A stretch of 7,465 nt of DNA from CAYLNC01 sp964534415 (GCA_964534415.1 CAZHOL010000015.1:1-7465); one strand, 5' to 3'; numbered from the stretch's first letter, positions 1 to 6,139 are shown. Numbers and translations are program-made. The notes: generated from the letters alone by a model not told the origin.

Positions 1-752
1 TGGACTACTGGGGTATCTAATCCCATTCGCTACCCACGCTTTCGTGTTTCAGCGTCAGTAGTGCGCCAGTGAACTGCCTTCGCATTTGGTATTCCCCATG
101 ATATCAACGGATTTCACTCCTACACCATGAGTTCTGTTCACCTCTCGCACACTCTAGTCTACCCGTTTCCCCTGCCTTCTCTCGGTTAAGCCGAGATCTT
201 TGACAGAAGACTAAATAGACCGCCTACACACCCTTTACGCCCAATAATTCCGGATAATGCTTGAGGCCTCTGTATTACCGCTACTGCTGGCACAGAGTTA
301 GTAGCCTCTTATTCATTAAGTAACGTCAATAAACTTCCTCCTTAATAAAAGATCTTTACACCCCGAAGGGCTTCATCAATCACGCGGCGTCGCTCCGTCA
401 GACTTGCGTCCATTGCGGAAGATTCTCGACTGCGGCCACCCGTAGGTGTATGGACCGTGTCTCAGTTCCATCGGTGGGGGTCACCCTCTCAGGTCCCCTA
501 AGCGTCATTGGCTTGGTAGGCCATTACCCTACCAACTACCTGATACTGCACAGGCCTCTCCTAAAGCGTTAAAACTTTACCCCGAAGGGACTATCAAGTA
601 TTAGCTAATCTTTCGACTAGTTATCCCTGACTTTAGGGTGAGTACCTATGTATTACTACCTCGTCTGCCACTGGTATTGCTACCCGTTCGACTTGCATGC
701 CTTATCCACGCCGCCAGCATTCATCCTGAGCTAGGATCAAACTCTTAAAGTA
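1..752 (-). rRNA. rrs: 16S ribosomal RNA, 5' half (partial)
   Basis: The small-subunit rRNA gene is read on the minus strand and cut off by the left edge. The complement of the 27F site lies at 726-745, the 338 site at 432-449, the 515 site at 275-293 and the 806R site begins at base 2, so about E. coli positions 1-806 are present. The 515-806 interval has exactly the E. coli length. The 27-338 interval is about 34 nt shorter and the 338-515 interval about 21 nt shorter, so the reduction is confined to V1-V3. The 5' end is placed near 752 by alignment to E. coli position 1 and is uncertain by a few bases. Helix 18 can be folded completely (500-504/541-545 is GAGGC/GCCUC), which supports the alignment. 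Short V1-V3 loops and primer-site mismatches suit a Patescibacteria/Parcubacteria lineage. No intron-like insertion is seen in this half. Confidence 0.97.
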
Positions 753-754
753 AA

Positions 755-778
755 TAAAAGAGATTGTTATCTCTTTTA
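755..778 (-). repeat. hairpin immediately before 16S 5' end
   Basis: A perfect 10-bp inverted repeat, 755-764 against 769-778, encloses a 4-nt loop. In the RNA it reads TAAAAGAGAT, then AACA, then ATCTCTTTTA, and ends about 2 nt before the mature 16S start. An 8-nt copy of its descending arm at 784-791 can compete for the same partner. It could be a processing or folding element; the function is unknown. Confidence 0.55.
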
Positions 779-846
779 AAATAAAAAGAGACAAGATAAA
801 GAATAATATTGTTTGTTTGCACAAAGCAATGAATATATGTAAGGAC

Positions 847-858
847 TGTTAAACAGCC
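847..858 (-). promoter_or_regulatory. boxA-like antitermination motif in rRNA leader
   Basis: The minus strand reads GGCTGTTTAACA, which matches the E. coli rRNA boxA core TGCTCTTTAACA at 10 of 12 positions. It lies downstream of both promoters and about 95 nt before 16S. The motif is partly self-complementary and sits in a short hairpin (841-860, stem CTG/CAG and AAGG/CCTT with one bulge), whereas boxA usually acts as single-stranded RNA. That lowers confidence. If real, it would recruit NusB/NusE to stop premature termination of the rRNA transcript. Confidence 0.4.
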
Positions 859-868
859 TTTTACCGAT

Positions 869-896
869 ATTCTTTACTTTGTTATTGAATTGTCAA
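869..896 (-). promoter_or_regulatory. possible second rRNA promoter P2
   Basis: A second perfect TTGACA (891-896) on the minus strand lies 61 bp downstream of the P1 -35 box. After 16 bp comes AAGAAT (869-874), only 4 of 6 matches to the -10 consensus. Tandem P1/P2 promoters are common for bacterial rRNA operons, which makes a second start plausible despite the weak -10. Confidence 0.45.
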
Positions 897-929
897 AGTC
901 CTTTTCCTCCCCATTTGGAGGTAAGGAGT

Positions 930-957
930 ATTCTATATGAAGCAAAATATATGTCAA
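930..957 (-). promoter_or_regulatory. rRNA operon promoter P1
   Basis: On the minus strand a perfect -35 TTGACA (952-957) is followed after 16 bp by TAGAAT (930-935), which matches the sigma70 -10 consensus at 5 of 6 bases. It lies about 180 bp upstream of the 16S 5' end, as expected for an rRNA promoter, and downstream of the secF terminator. The predicted start point is about 923. Confidence 0.75.
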
Positions 958-1027
958 GCGATTTTTTAGCGTTATTCCACAAGGGTTTGTTAAAGTAAAG
1001 GCCGAGACAAATTAAAGCAAAAGGAAA

Positions 1028-1057
1028 GCCCGGGAAGTGCGGCCGCACTTCCCGGGC
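1028..1057 (-). terminator. secDF terminator: perfect 30-bp palindrome
   Basis: GCCCGGGAAGTGC and its exact reverse complement flank a GGCC centre, giving a 13-bp stem with no mismatch. On the minus strand, the sense of secF, the hairpin starts 27 bp past the secF stop and is followed by a T-rich run (TTTCCTTTTGCTTT). The plus-strand side has no T tract, so it should terminate secDF transcription only. The U tract is interrupted, so efficiency would depend mainly on the very stable stem. It separates secDF from the rRNA promoters. Confidence 0.7.
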
Positions 1058-1084
1058 ACCCAGAAAACCTATATTTTACAACCT

Positions 1085-2011
1085 CTAATTAGATTTAGCC
1101 TCTGCTGCCTTTCTATCCTGTCGATTTTTAATAGAAACCAACATAGGAGAAGCAAAGAAAATTGATGAATATGCCCCTGCAATAACTCCAACAATTAGGG
1201 CAAGTGCAAAATATTTTGTAACTTCTCCGCCGAGGAAATAAATTGCAAGCAATGCTATCAATGTTGTAAATGAAGTATTCACAGATCTACCGATTGTCTG
1301 CTTCAAACCGACCCCAACAACTTCTTCAAATTTTTCATCCCTATCATCATCTCTAACCTTGGACAAATTTTCTCGAATTCTATCGAAAACGATAATTGTG
1401 TCGTTAATTGAATAACCGAGAATAACTAGAATCGCGATGATGAATAAGGTGTCCACTTCGACGCCCCAGAAATGTCCCATCACAGAAAACACTCCGATAG
1501 GAATCAACATGTCGTGCAACAAAGTCAGAATCGCAACATAACCATATTTCCACGATGACACAGGTTTTGAAACGTGTCGGAAAGCGTATGCGATGAAAAG
1601 TGTGATCAAAATTAAAACGAGAACGAATGACACCAAGGCCTTGTTTCTCAATTCAGCACCGAGAACTGGGCCGATTGTATTGAATCTCTTTTCCTCCATT
1701 TTTCCAAGACTTGAAATTGAACCAACAATTTTTCCTTTCTGAATCTCGTCAATAGTCTTTAGTCGAACAATATATCCAGATTCACCAGTTTCTCTCACAG
1801 AATAATCACCTAAATCCAAATTCAAGGAATCTATTTTCTCAACAAGAGAATTCTTCCCCGGATCATTCTCAGTGAAGTTTACTTCCAAAACTGAACCTCC
1901 ACTAAAATCCACACCCGGCTTCACTCCCCAAACGGCGAGAGACAACAACGACAGGCCGAGCAATAAACCTGACAAGATATAAAACTTTACTCTATTTTTG
2001 ATGATCCACAT
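1085..2011 (-). CDS. secF: protein translocase subunit SecF
   Basis: SecF is an integral membrane subunit that works with SecD to use proton motive force to help pull exported proteins out through SecYEG. The 308-residue product is of normal family length. It has a first membrane span at about 10-30 and the conserved GVDFSGGS motif at 33-40. A periplasmic P4-like domain at about 41-125 ends with IGPVLGAEL (113-121), and five further spans follow. The fourth-span signature at 199-215 (GYSINDTIIVFDRIREN) is intact, with D204 and D210, as is H166-D167 before the next segment. The ATG lies 3 bp after the secD stop, so translation is probably coupled to secD. No Shine-Dalgarno sequence is visible before it. 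The basic C-terminal tail (KNRQDRKAAEAK) is probably cytoplasmic. The stop is TAG. A strong hairpin terminator follows. Confidence 0.97.
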   Translation of the reverse strand: MWIIKNRVKFYILSGLLLGLSLLSLAVWGVKPGVDFSGGSVLEVNFTENDPGKNSLVEKIDSLNLDLGDYSVRETGESGYIVRLKTIDEIQKGKIVGSISSLGKMEEKRFNTIGPVLGAELRNKALVSFVLVLILITLFIAYAFRHVSKPVSSWKYGYVAILTLLHDMLIPIGVFSVMGHFWGVEVDTLFIIAILVILGYSINDTIIVFDRIRENLSKVRDDDRDEKFEEVVGVGLKQTIGRSVNTSFTTLIALLAIYFLGGEVTKYFALALIVGVIAGAYSSIFFASPMLVSIKNRQDRKAAEAKSN

Positions 2012-2014
2012 ATA

Positions 2015-3349
2015 TTATTTTTTAATGAAGAAGGCTTGTAATTTTGAACCGACCGTTTTGCTTGAAACAGCGAGCAACATAATCTCTGAAACGAATACCG
2101 CTGTTACCCAGCTCACAATGACACCAATCATGAACACTAGCGCGAAACCAGAAACAACTGGTGTACCAGAAACCCAGAATAGCACCGCTGCAGAAATCAA
2201 GCTCGACAAGTTTCCATCTCTAATTGATGACCATGCGCGCTTTACGCTTTCTTTAATTCCATCATACAAAGAAAGTCCATTTCGTAATTCCTCTTTTAAT
2301 CTCTCGAAAATCAAAACATTTGCATCGACTGCCATTCCGAGCGAGAGAACGAAACCAGCCAATCCAGATGAAGTTAGAGTGACAGGAATCATTTTGAACA
2401 TTGCGAGCATTACTATTGTGTAAATTACAAGCGAAACAGAGGCGATGAGACCCGCAAATCTGTAGAATACAATTAGGAAAATAAATATTGCAACTAGCGC
2501 CCAAAGTAGAGCCCTAACACCACTATTCAATGTGTCATGCCCCAAAGTCGCCCCGATTGTTTGTGTCTCAATCAAATCGATTGGAATAGGCAAAGCTCCG
2601 AAGTTCAAATTCTGAACCAATTTTAGTGCTTCATCTCTAGTAAAGTCTCCCGAGATTTGTGCGGTTCCTGTTAGAATTTCATCTCGAATTACAGGTGCAG
2701 AGATATTCTCACCATCAAGAAATATCCCCATGACCTGACCAATATTTTCTTTTGTAACTTTTGATAATAATTGTTTGCCACCATCATTGAACTCGACCGA
2801 AACCAACGCCTGATTTGTGTATTGATCGAATGCTAGATTTGCTCTTTTTAATTGTGCTCCAGTAAGTCCAGTTGGAACATAGATTTTGTCAGCAATAGCA
2901 GCAAATTCTTCTGGAGTGGTTGATGCTGAACTAATTTTGTCGAGAACCTTTTGATCTTTGGTTAGCAATTTGAACTCTAATAATGGAGTCTGCCCAATCA
3001 TTTTTACGGCCTCTTCAATATTTTCGACTCCCGGCAATTCAACAATTAATCTATTTTGAACTTCTCCAAAAAAACTACCGGATTCTGTTTGAATAATTGG
3101 TTCAGATACACCGAAAATATTGATTCTTCGTTCTATAGTTCGTCGAAGTGAATCCATTGCCCCCGGAATATCTGTAGGCGCAATTGCGGTGGTATCAGCC
3201 CGATATGTGAGATGCGTTCCCCCATCGAGATCCAATCCTAGCTTGAATTTTCGTGCTGAATCAGGATTAACCTCTGAAACGTAGACAAACCATCCGATTA
3301 AACCGCTGATAATGACTAATAATAAAGCCCAAATTCGTACTTTTAACAT
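2015..3349 (-). CDS. secD: protein translocase subunit SecD
   Basis: SecD is the partner of SecF in the proton-driven Sec accessory complex of the cytoplasmic membrane. The 444-residue product has an N-terminal span at about 5-25, the conserved LGLDLDGGTHL motif (37-47) and a P1 domain. The P1 domain includes RRTIERRINIFGVSEP (69-84) and the head region near FLDGENISAPVI (210-221). Five spans from about 275 follow, carrying the fourth-span signature GMAVDANVLIFERLKEEL (338-355). It is much shorter than E. coli SecD (615 aa); the missing part is in the extracytoplasmic domain, as in many small-genome and Gram-positive forms. It begins a two-gene unit with secF. No yajC is present upstream, where a sugar transferase lies instead. 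A consensus TATAAT ends 8 nt before the ATG and no Shine-Dalgarno site is visible, suggesting a leaderless mRNA. Confidence 0.97.
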   Translation of the reverse strand: MLKVRIWALLLVIISGLIGWFVYVSEVNPDSARKFKLGLDLDGGTHLTYRADTTAIAPTDIPGAMDSLRRTIERRINIFGVSEPIIQTESGSFFGEVQNRLIVELPGVENIEEAVKMIGQTPLLEFKLLTKDQKVLDKISSASTTPEEFAAIADKIYVPTGLTGAQLKRANLAFDQYTNQALVSVEFNDGGKQLLSKVTKENIGQVMGIFLDGENISAPVIRDEILTGTAQISGDFTRDEALKLVQNLNFGALPIPIDLIETQTIGATLGHDTLNSGVRALLWALVAIFIFLIVFYRFAGLIASVSLVIYTIVMLAMFKMIPVTLTSSGLAGFVLSLGMAVDANVLIFERLKEELRNGLSLYDGIKESVKRAWSSIRDGNLSSLISAAVLFWVSGTPVVSGFALVFMIGVIVSWVTAVFVSEIMLLAVSSKTVGSKLQAFFIKK

Positions 3350-3357
3350 ATTGGCAA

Positions 3358-3386
3358 ATTATATGCCGTTTTTCAAAAAAAGCCAG
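3358..3386 (-). promoter_or_regulatory. secD promoter, predicted leaderless start
   Basis: On the minus strand a perfect TATAAT (3358-3363) ends 8 nt before the secD ATG (3349). The best -35 at a 17-bp spacing is weak (CTGGCT, 3381-3386, 3 of 6). A normal start point 6-9 nt after the -10 box would fall at or next to the start codon. The spacer is rich in T and A tracts. Confidence 0.55.
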
Positions 3387-3441
3387 CTGACAATTCTAGG
3401 CTAGTGTGTTGATTTAATAACAAAATGTAGAAATTTTATGA

Positions 3442-4770
3442 TTATCTTCCCTTTCTTAGAAAAATCGTCCTGAGGGTTTTCAAACCAATTTCAAAATCTA
3501 AAAACAGTGAACGGTTTTTTACATAAAACAAATCGTATGACAATTTATTCTTTGTCTCGCTAATATCAACTGCATGATGCGGGTGTGCGTCGTGATAAAT
3601 TTGTGCCCATCCTGATAGACCCGGTTTTATTAAATGACGTACTTTGTAATATGGAATTTGATCTGCATAAATTGCAACCAAATCATTTTTCTCTGGACGA
3701 GGTCCTATCAATGACAGGTCTCCCTTCAAAACGTTTAAAATTTGAGGCAACTCATCTATTCTGGTGTTACGCAAAAATTTACCAATTCTCGTCACCTCTT
3801 TTCTGCCATCTATTTCTGCCATTGAGCGAAATTTATAAATTTTGATTTTCCTATTGTCCTGACCAACCCTCTCTTGTGTATAAAATATTGGACCTCGATC
3901 ATCCAATTTAACCAAAATCCATACAATAGGATAAATAATCAAAGAAATGAGGCCGATAATAAGCGCAAAAACAATATCAAATGCACGTTTAATTGTATCG
4001 TAAACCACATGTTTTTCTGTATTCACATTTTTCAGAAACCAGCCATGCTTCACAATAGAAAGCGGTATCTTTCCGAAAACTTGCTCGTAGAGAATGTGCA
4101 TGTCCACGAAGTTAACTTTGGAAAACATTAGATTATACAGATGATCTAAAATTGGAATAATCGCGTCATCCTCGGTATCGACAACAATTGTTTTGGCTTC
4201 TTCCGAATAAACCAAATCAACGATGTCGCGCTGTACGTCGATTGAGTTTAATTTATCCAAATCGACATAACTCGAAAAATAGTAACTGTAATGACCGTTA
4301 TTAATAGCATCGAGCAATTCACGCATCTCATCACCGCGCGCGATCAGAATTGCTTTATTCTTTGTTCCGGAATAAATTCGAGGATAAATATAAATTCTCC
4401 ACAACATCAACAATCCCAGAGAAACAATCAAATATATAAACAAAGTTGTTTTCGGAGTAATTGAAAATGACGGACTAAAATAGAAAAAGATAATTGCCAA
4501 GACCATATTCACTATCTGGGTGTTGAAGAGGGCTTTAGGTAAATTTCTTTTGATATCAACATTCATTCTGTCATATAGGCCTGCTACATATATAATAAAA
4601 ATCCATGCCACAAATAAAATTGAGAAAGGTTGAAGGTGCGTGATCAATTCAGATCCTGAAGGTAAATTGAAATGTCTCAATAACAAAGTCATCCAAACAG
4701 ATAAATAAAGAACAGCAAAATCGCCGAAAAACAAAATCAGGGGTTCTTTTTTGTTAACTATGTTAATCAT
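3442..4770 (-). CDS. polyprenyl-phosphate sugar-1-phosphate transferase (exopolysaccharide initiating enzyme)
   Basis: This enzyme transfers a sugar-1-phosphate from a nucleotide sugar to undecaprenyl phosphate, the first membrane step in making a surface polysaccharide or glycan. The 442-residue protein has the usual architecture of the family. About four N-terminal spans lie within 10-125, followed by a soluble Rossmann-like middle domain (about 138-250) and a further hydrophobic segment at 262-288. The C-terminal bacterial sugar transferase domain shows GPIFYTQERVG (293-303), KIYKFRSM (310-317), RIDELPQILNVLKGDLSLIGPRPE (337-360) and KPGLSGWAQ (382-390). D339-E340 correspond to the catalytic Asp-Glu pair of the PglC/WcaJ superfamily. 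The sugar specificity cannot be read from sequence. The gene is divergent from a GT4 glycosyltransferase that could add the next sugar. The ATG at 4770 lies just inside a candidate promoter, and no Shine-Dalgarno site is seen. Confidence 0.93.
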   Translation of the reverse strand: MINIVNKKEPLILFFGDFAVLYLSVWMTLLLRHFNLPSGSELITHLQPFSILFVAWIFIIYVAGLYDRMNVDIKRNLPKALFNTQIVNMVLAIIFFYFSPSFSITPKTTLFIYLIVSLGLLMLWRIYIYPRIYSGTKNKAILIARGDEMRELLDAINNGHYSYYFSSYVDLDKLNSIDVQRDIVDLVYSEEAKTIVVDTEDDAIIPILDHLYNLMFSKVNFVDMHILYEQVFGKIPLSIVKHGWFLKNVNTEKHVVYDTIKRAFDIVFALIIGLISLIIYPIVWILVKLDDRGPIFYTQERVGQDNRKIKIYKFRSMAEIDGRKEVTRIGKFLRNTRIDELPQILNVLKGDLSLIGPRPEKNDLVAIYADQIPYYKVRHLIKPGLSGWAQIYHDAHPHHAVDISETKNKLSYDLFYVKNRSLFLDFEIGLKTLRTIFLRKGR

Positions 4771-4777
4771 GTATAAT
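4751..4777 (+). promoter_or_regulatory. candidate promoter of the GT4 glycosyltransferase gene
   Basis: A perfect TATAAT lies at 4772-4777, with TTGTTA (4751-4756, 4 of 6) upstream at a short 15-bp spacing. The start point would be near 4784, leaving a leader of about 31 nt. That leader has no purine-rich Shine-Dalgarno sequence before the ATG at 4815. The -35 lies inside the start of the divergent sugar transferase gene. Confidence 0.45.
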
Positions 4778-4781
4778 AGTC

Positions 4782-4810
4782 ATATTACAATTAATTTGTC
4801 CCAATTTCAA
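4782..4810 (-). promoter_or_regulatory. candidate promoter of the sugar transferase gene
   Basis: On the minus strand TTGAAA (4805-4810, 5 of 6 matches) is followed after 17 bp by TAATAT (4782-4787, 4 of 6). The -10 box ends 11 nt before the ATG at 4770, so the 5' leader would be only about 4 nt. The site overlaps the oppositely directed candidate promoter of the GT4 gene. Confidence 0.45.
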
Positions 4811-4814
4811 ACCC

Positions 4815-5846
4815 ATGCCAAAAAGAGTTCTGTATGTCATAACAAAATCAAATTGGGGTGGAGCGCAGAAATATGTATTCGAAATGGCTCTGACAGACAA
4901 GAAAAATCGAATGGATGTCGCAGTTGCGTGTGGTGGCAATGGAGAAATGTACGCTCGCCTATCAGAAATCGGCGTGAGAGTGTTTGGTATAGACTCTCTC
5001 ATTCGGGACGTCTCTCTTTTTAGAGAAATAAAATCTTTTATCAATTTGTTGAAGATTTTTTTTAGATTTAAACCGCATACTATTCATTTGAATAGCTCGA
5101 AGATTGGAATTCTCGGATCAATCGCTGGACGCATCTACAATTTATTTTCAAAACAGAAATCGCGAATAATATTTACGGCTCACGGATGGGCTTTCAACGA
5201 GGAGAGGAATTTCCTTTCAATATTTTTAATCAAAGTCGCTTCGTATTTAACCATTATTTTAAGCCACAAAACCATTGTGTTGTCACAGTTTGAATTTGCA
5301 CAGGTGGCGAAATGGCCGGGCTGCAACAAAAAATTAATCAAGCAAAAATTAGAGATTAGCGAAATTGATTTCCTCTCACGTGATGATGCGAAAAAAATAT
5401 TAATAGAAAAAATTGGAGTTCAGGTTCCATTAGACTGCAAATGGATAGTGACGATTGCTGAGCTTCATAAAAACAAGGGTCTCGAATACGGAATTGAAGC
5501 ATGTAAAAAAGTTAGGGGCGAGAAATTTATTTGGATCATAATTGGTGATGGTGAATTGCGAAACAAAATTGCACACGAAATTACTCAGAACAATCTAATT
5601 GATAAAGTTTTCTTGCTCGGATATATGCGTGACGCGTCGAAATTATTGATGGCCGCAGATGTATTCATGTTACCTTCAATTAAAGAGGGTCTCCCCTATG
5701 TGTTATTAGAAGCTCAACGTGCCGAGTTGCCAATAATCGCAACAAATGTCGGAGGAATTTCAGAATATTTCACAGATTCTGATAATTTTATTGTTAAATC
5801 AAAAAGTTCTGACGCTCTAGCAGAAGCTATCAAAAGTATTTTATAA
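4815..5846 (+). CDS. GT4-family glycosyltransferase
   Basis: This is a GT-B fold retaining glycosyltransferase, which moves a sugar from a nucleotide donor to a glycan or lipid-linked acceptor, probably at the cytoplasmic face of the membrane. The N-terminal domain starts with a typical strand and glycine loop (VLYVITKSNWGGAQKYV, 5-21). The hydrophobic patch at 133-151 could be a membrane-contact surface. The C-terminal domain has IAELHKNKGLEYGIEA (214-229), IIGDGELR (242-249) and the donor-binding EX7E motif, with E291 and E299 in KEGLPYVLLEAQRAELP (290-306). E304 replaces the glycine common at that point. The 343-residue protein ends right after ALAEAIKSIL, lacking the last 30-40 residues that many GT4 enzymes use to pack back on the N-terminal domain. 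It lies divergent from a glycan-initiating sugar transferase, so a joint role in surface glycan synthesis is likely. Donor and acceptor are unknown. Confidence 0.9.
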   Translation: MPKRVLYVITKSNWGGAQKYVFEMALTDKKNRMDVAVACGGNGEMYARLSEIGVRVFGIDSLIRDVSLFREIKSFINLLKIFFRFKPHTIHLNSSKIGILGSIAGRIYNLFSKQKSRIIFTAHGWAFNEERNFLSIFLIKVASYLTIILSHKTIVLSQFEFAQVAKWPGCNKKLIKQKLEISEIDFLSRDDAKKILIEKIGVQVPLDCKWIVTIAELHKNKGLEYGIEACKKVRGEKFIWIIIGDGELRNKIAHEITQNNLIDKVFLLGYMRDASKLLMAADVFMLPSIKEGLPYVLLEAQRAELPIIATNVGGISEYFTDSDNFIVKSKSSDALAEAIKSIL

Positions 5847-5851
5847 TATTA

Positions 5852-5879
5852 GTGACAATATATTTCAGTTTAGTATAAT
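5852..5879 (+). promoter_or_regulatory. promoter of the small membrane protein-pilin unit, predicted leaderless
   Basis: GTGACA (5852-5857, 5 of 6) and a perfect TATAAT (5874-5879) are separated by 16 bp. The -10 box ends exactly 8 nt before the ATG at 5888, the same distance as in secD, so transcription should start at or next to the start codon. The -35 begins 6 bp after the stop of the upstream glycosyltransferase, so this unit can be transcribed independently of it. Confidence 0.65.
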
Positions 5880-5887
5880 TAGAACAT

Positions 5888-6139
5888 ATGAATGACATGC
5901 AATTTGGAGACAATCAGTTTCAATCAAATCAAATTTATCAAGCACCAGAAGAAAAAGGAATGGTAGGTTTTCTTATTAGAAAAGGTATAGCCAAAGATGC
6001 TAAAACAGCGAATATCATTTTGTTAGCATTCGCCATAGTCTGTTTTGCAATCACATTCTGGACATTCCCTAGAAATGAATCGGCCCCTGCACCGGTTGTA
6101 GAGGCTCCAATTTCTGCAGATGAGGGTTTGGAATTTTAA
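5888..6139 (+). CDS. small single-span membrane protein of unknown function
   Basis: I do not recognise a family with certainty. The 83-residue product has a Gln/Asn-rich hydrophilic start (residues 5-18), a basic stretch (RKGIAKDAK, 31-39) and one clear membrane span at about 42-60 (NIILLAFAIVCFAITFWTF). A Pro/Ala- and acid-rich tail follows (about 61-83). By the positive-inside rule the N-terminus should be cytoplasmic and the tail outside. There is no prepilin or lipoprotein signal. It has its own near-consensus promoter and its stop is one base before the ATG of a pilin-like gene. The two are therefore almost certainly cotranscribed and may be translationally coupled. A role in pilus assembly or anchoring is possible but inferred from position only. 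ATG at 5888 is preferred over the in-frame ATG three codons later because of the fixed -10 spacing. Confidence 0.8.
   Translation: MNDMQFGDNQFQSNQIYQAPEEKGMVGFLIRKGIAKDAKTANIILLAFAIVCFAITFWTFPRNESAPAPVVEAPISADEGLEF

Larger units (their letters stand above)
753..923 (-). other. 16S rRNA leader (transcribed, non-coding)
   Basis: This is the stretch between the predicted P1 start point near 923 and the 16S 5' end. It is very AT-rich and holds no credible ORF. It contains the P2 promoter, a boxA-like motif (847-858) inside a small hairpin (841-860), a 5-bp CCTCC/GGAGG hairpin (906-921) and two alternative hairpins next to 16S (755-791). Leaders of this kind usually carry antitermination and processing signals. 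The other strand of any RNase III processing stem would lie downstream of 16S, outside this window. With the terminator and P1, this accounts for the gene-free 753-1084 region; I see nothing specific in 958-1027. Confidence 0.6.

Noticed and set aside
1998..2423. 141-codon plus-strand ORF opposite secD
   Set aside because: It lies entirely antisense to the end of secD apart from a few bases, has no recognisable domain, and secD is certain from its motifs.
2262..2504. 80-codon minus-strand ORF inside secD
   Set aside because: It is a frame-shifted reading of the secD membrane domain; the secD frame is open and carries all the motifs.
3375..3402. Possible terminator of the sugar transferase before secD (AGCC...GGCT then seven T on the minus strand)
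   Set aside because: The stem is only 4 bp with a 14-nt loop; the T run alone is weak evidence and may belong to the secD promoter spacer.
3585..4131. Two plus-strand ORFs (3585-3845, 3874-4131) opposite the sugar transferase
   Set aside because: They are antisense to conserved catalytic motifs of the sugar transferase and have no family features or promoter.
4751..5044. ORFs on both strands over the GT4 start (4751-5023 plus, 4763-5044 minus)
   Set aside because: Both overlap the well-supported GT4 N-terminus in other frames; their composition is not protein-like.
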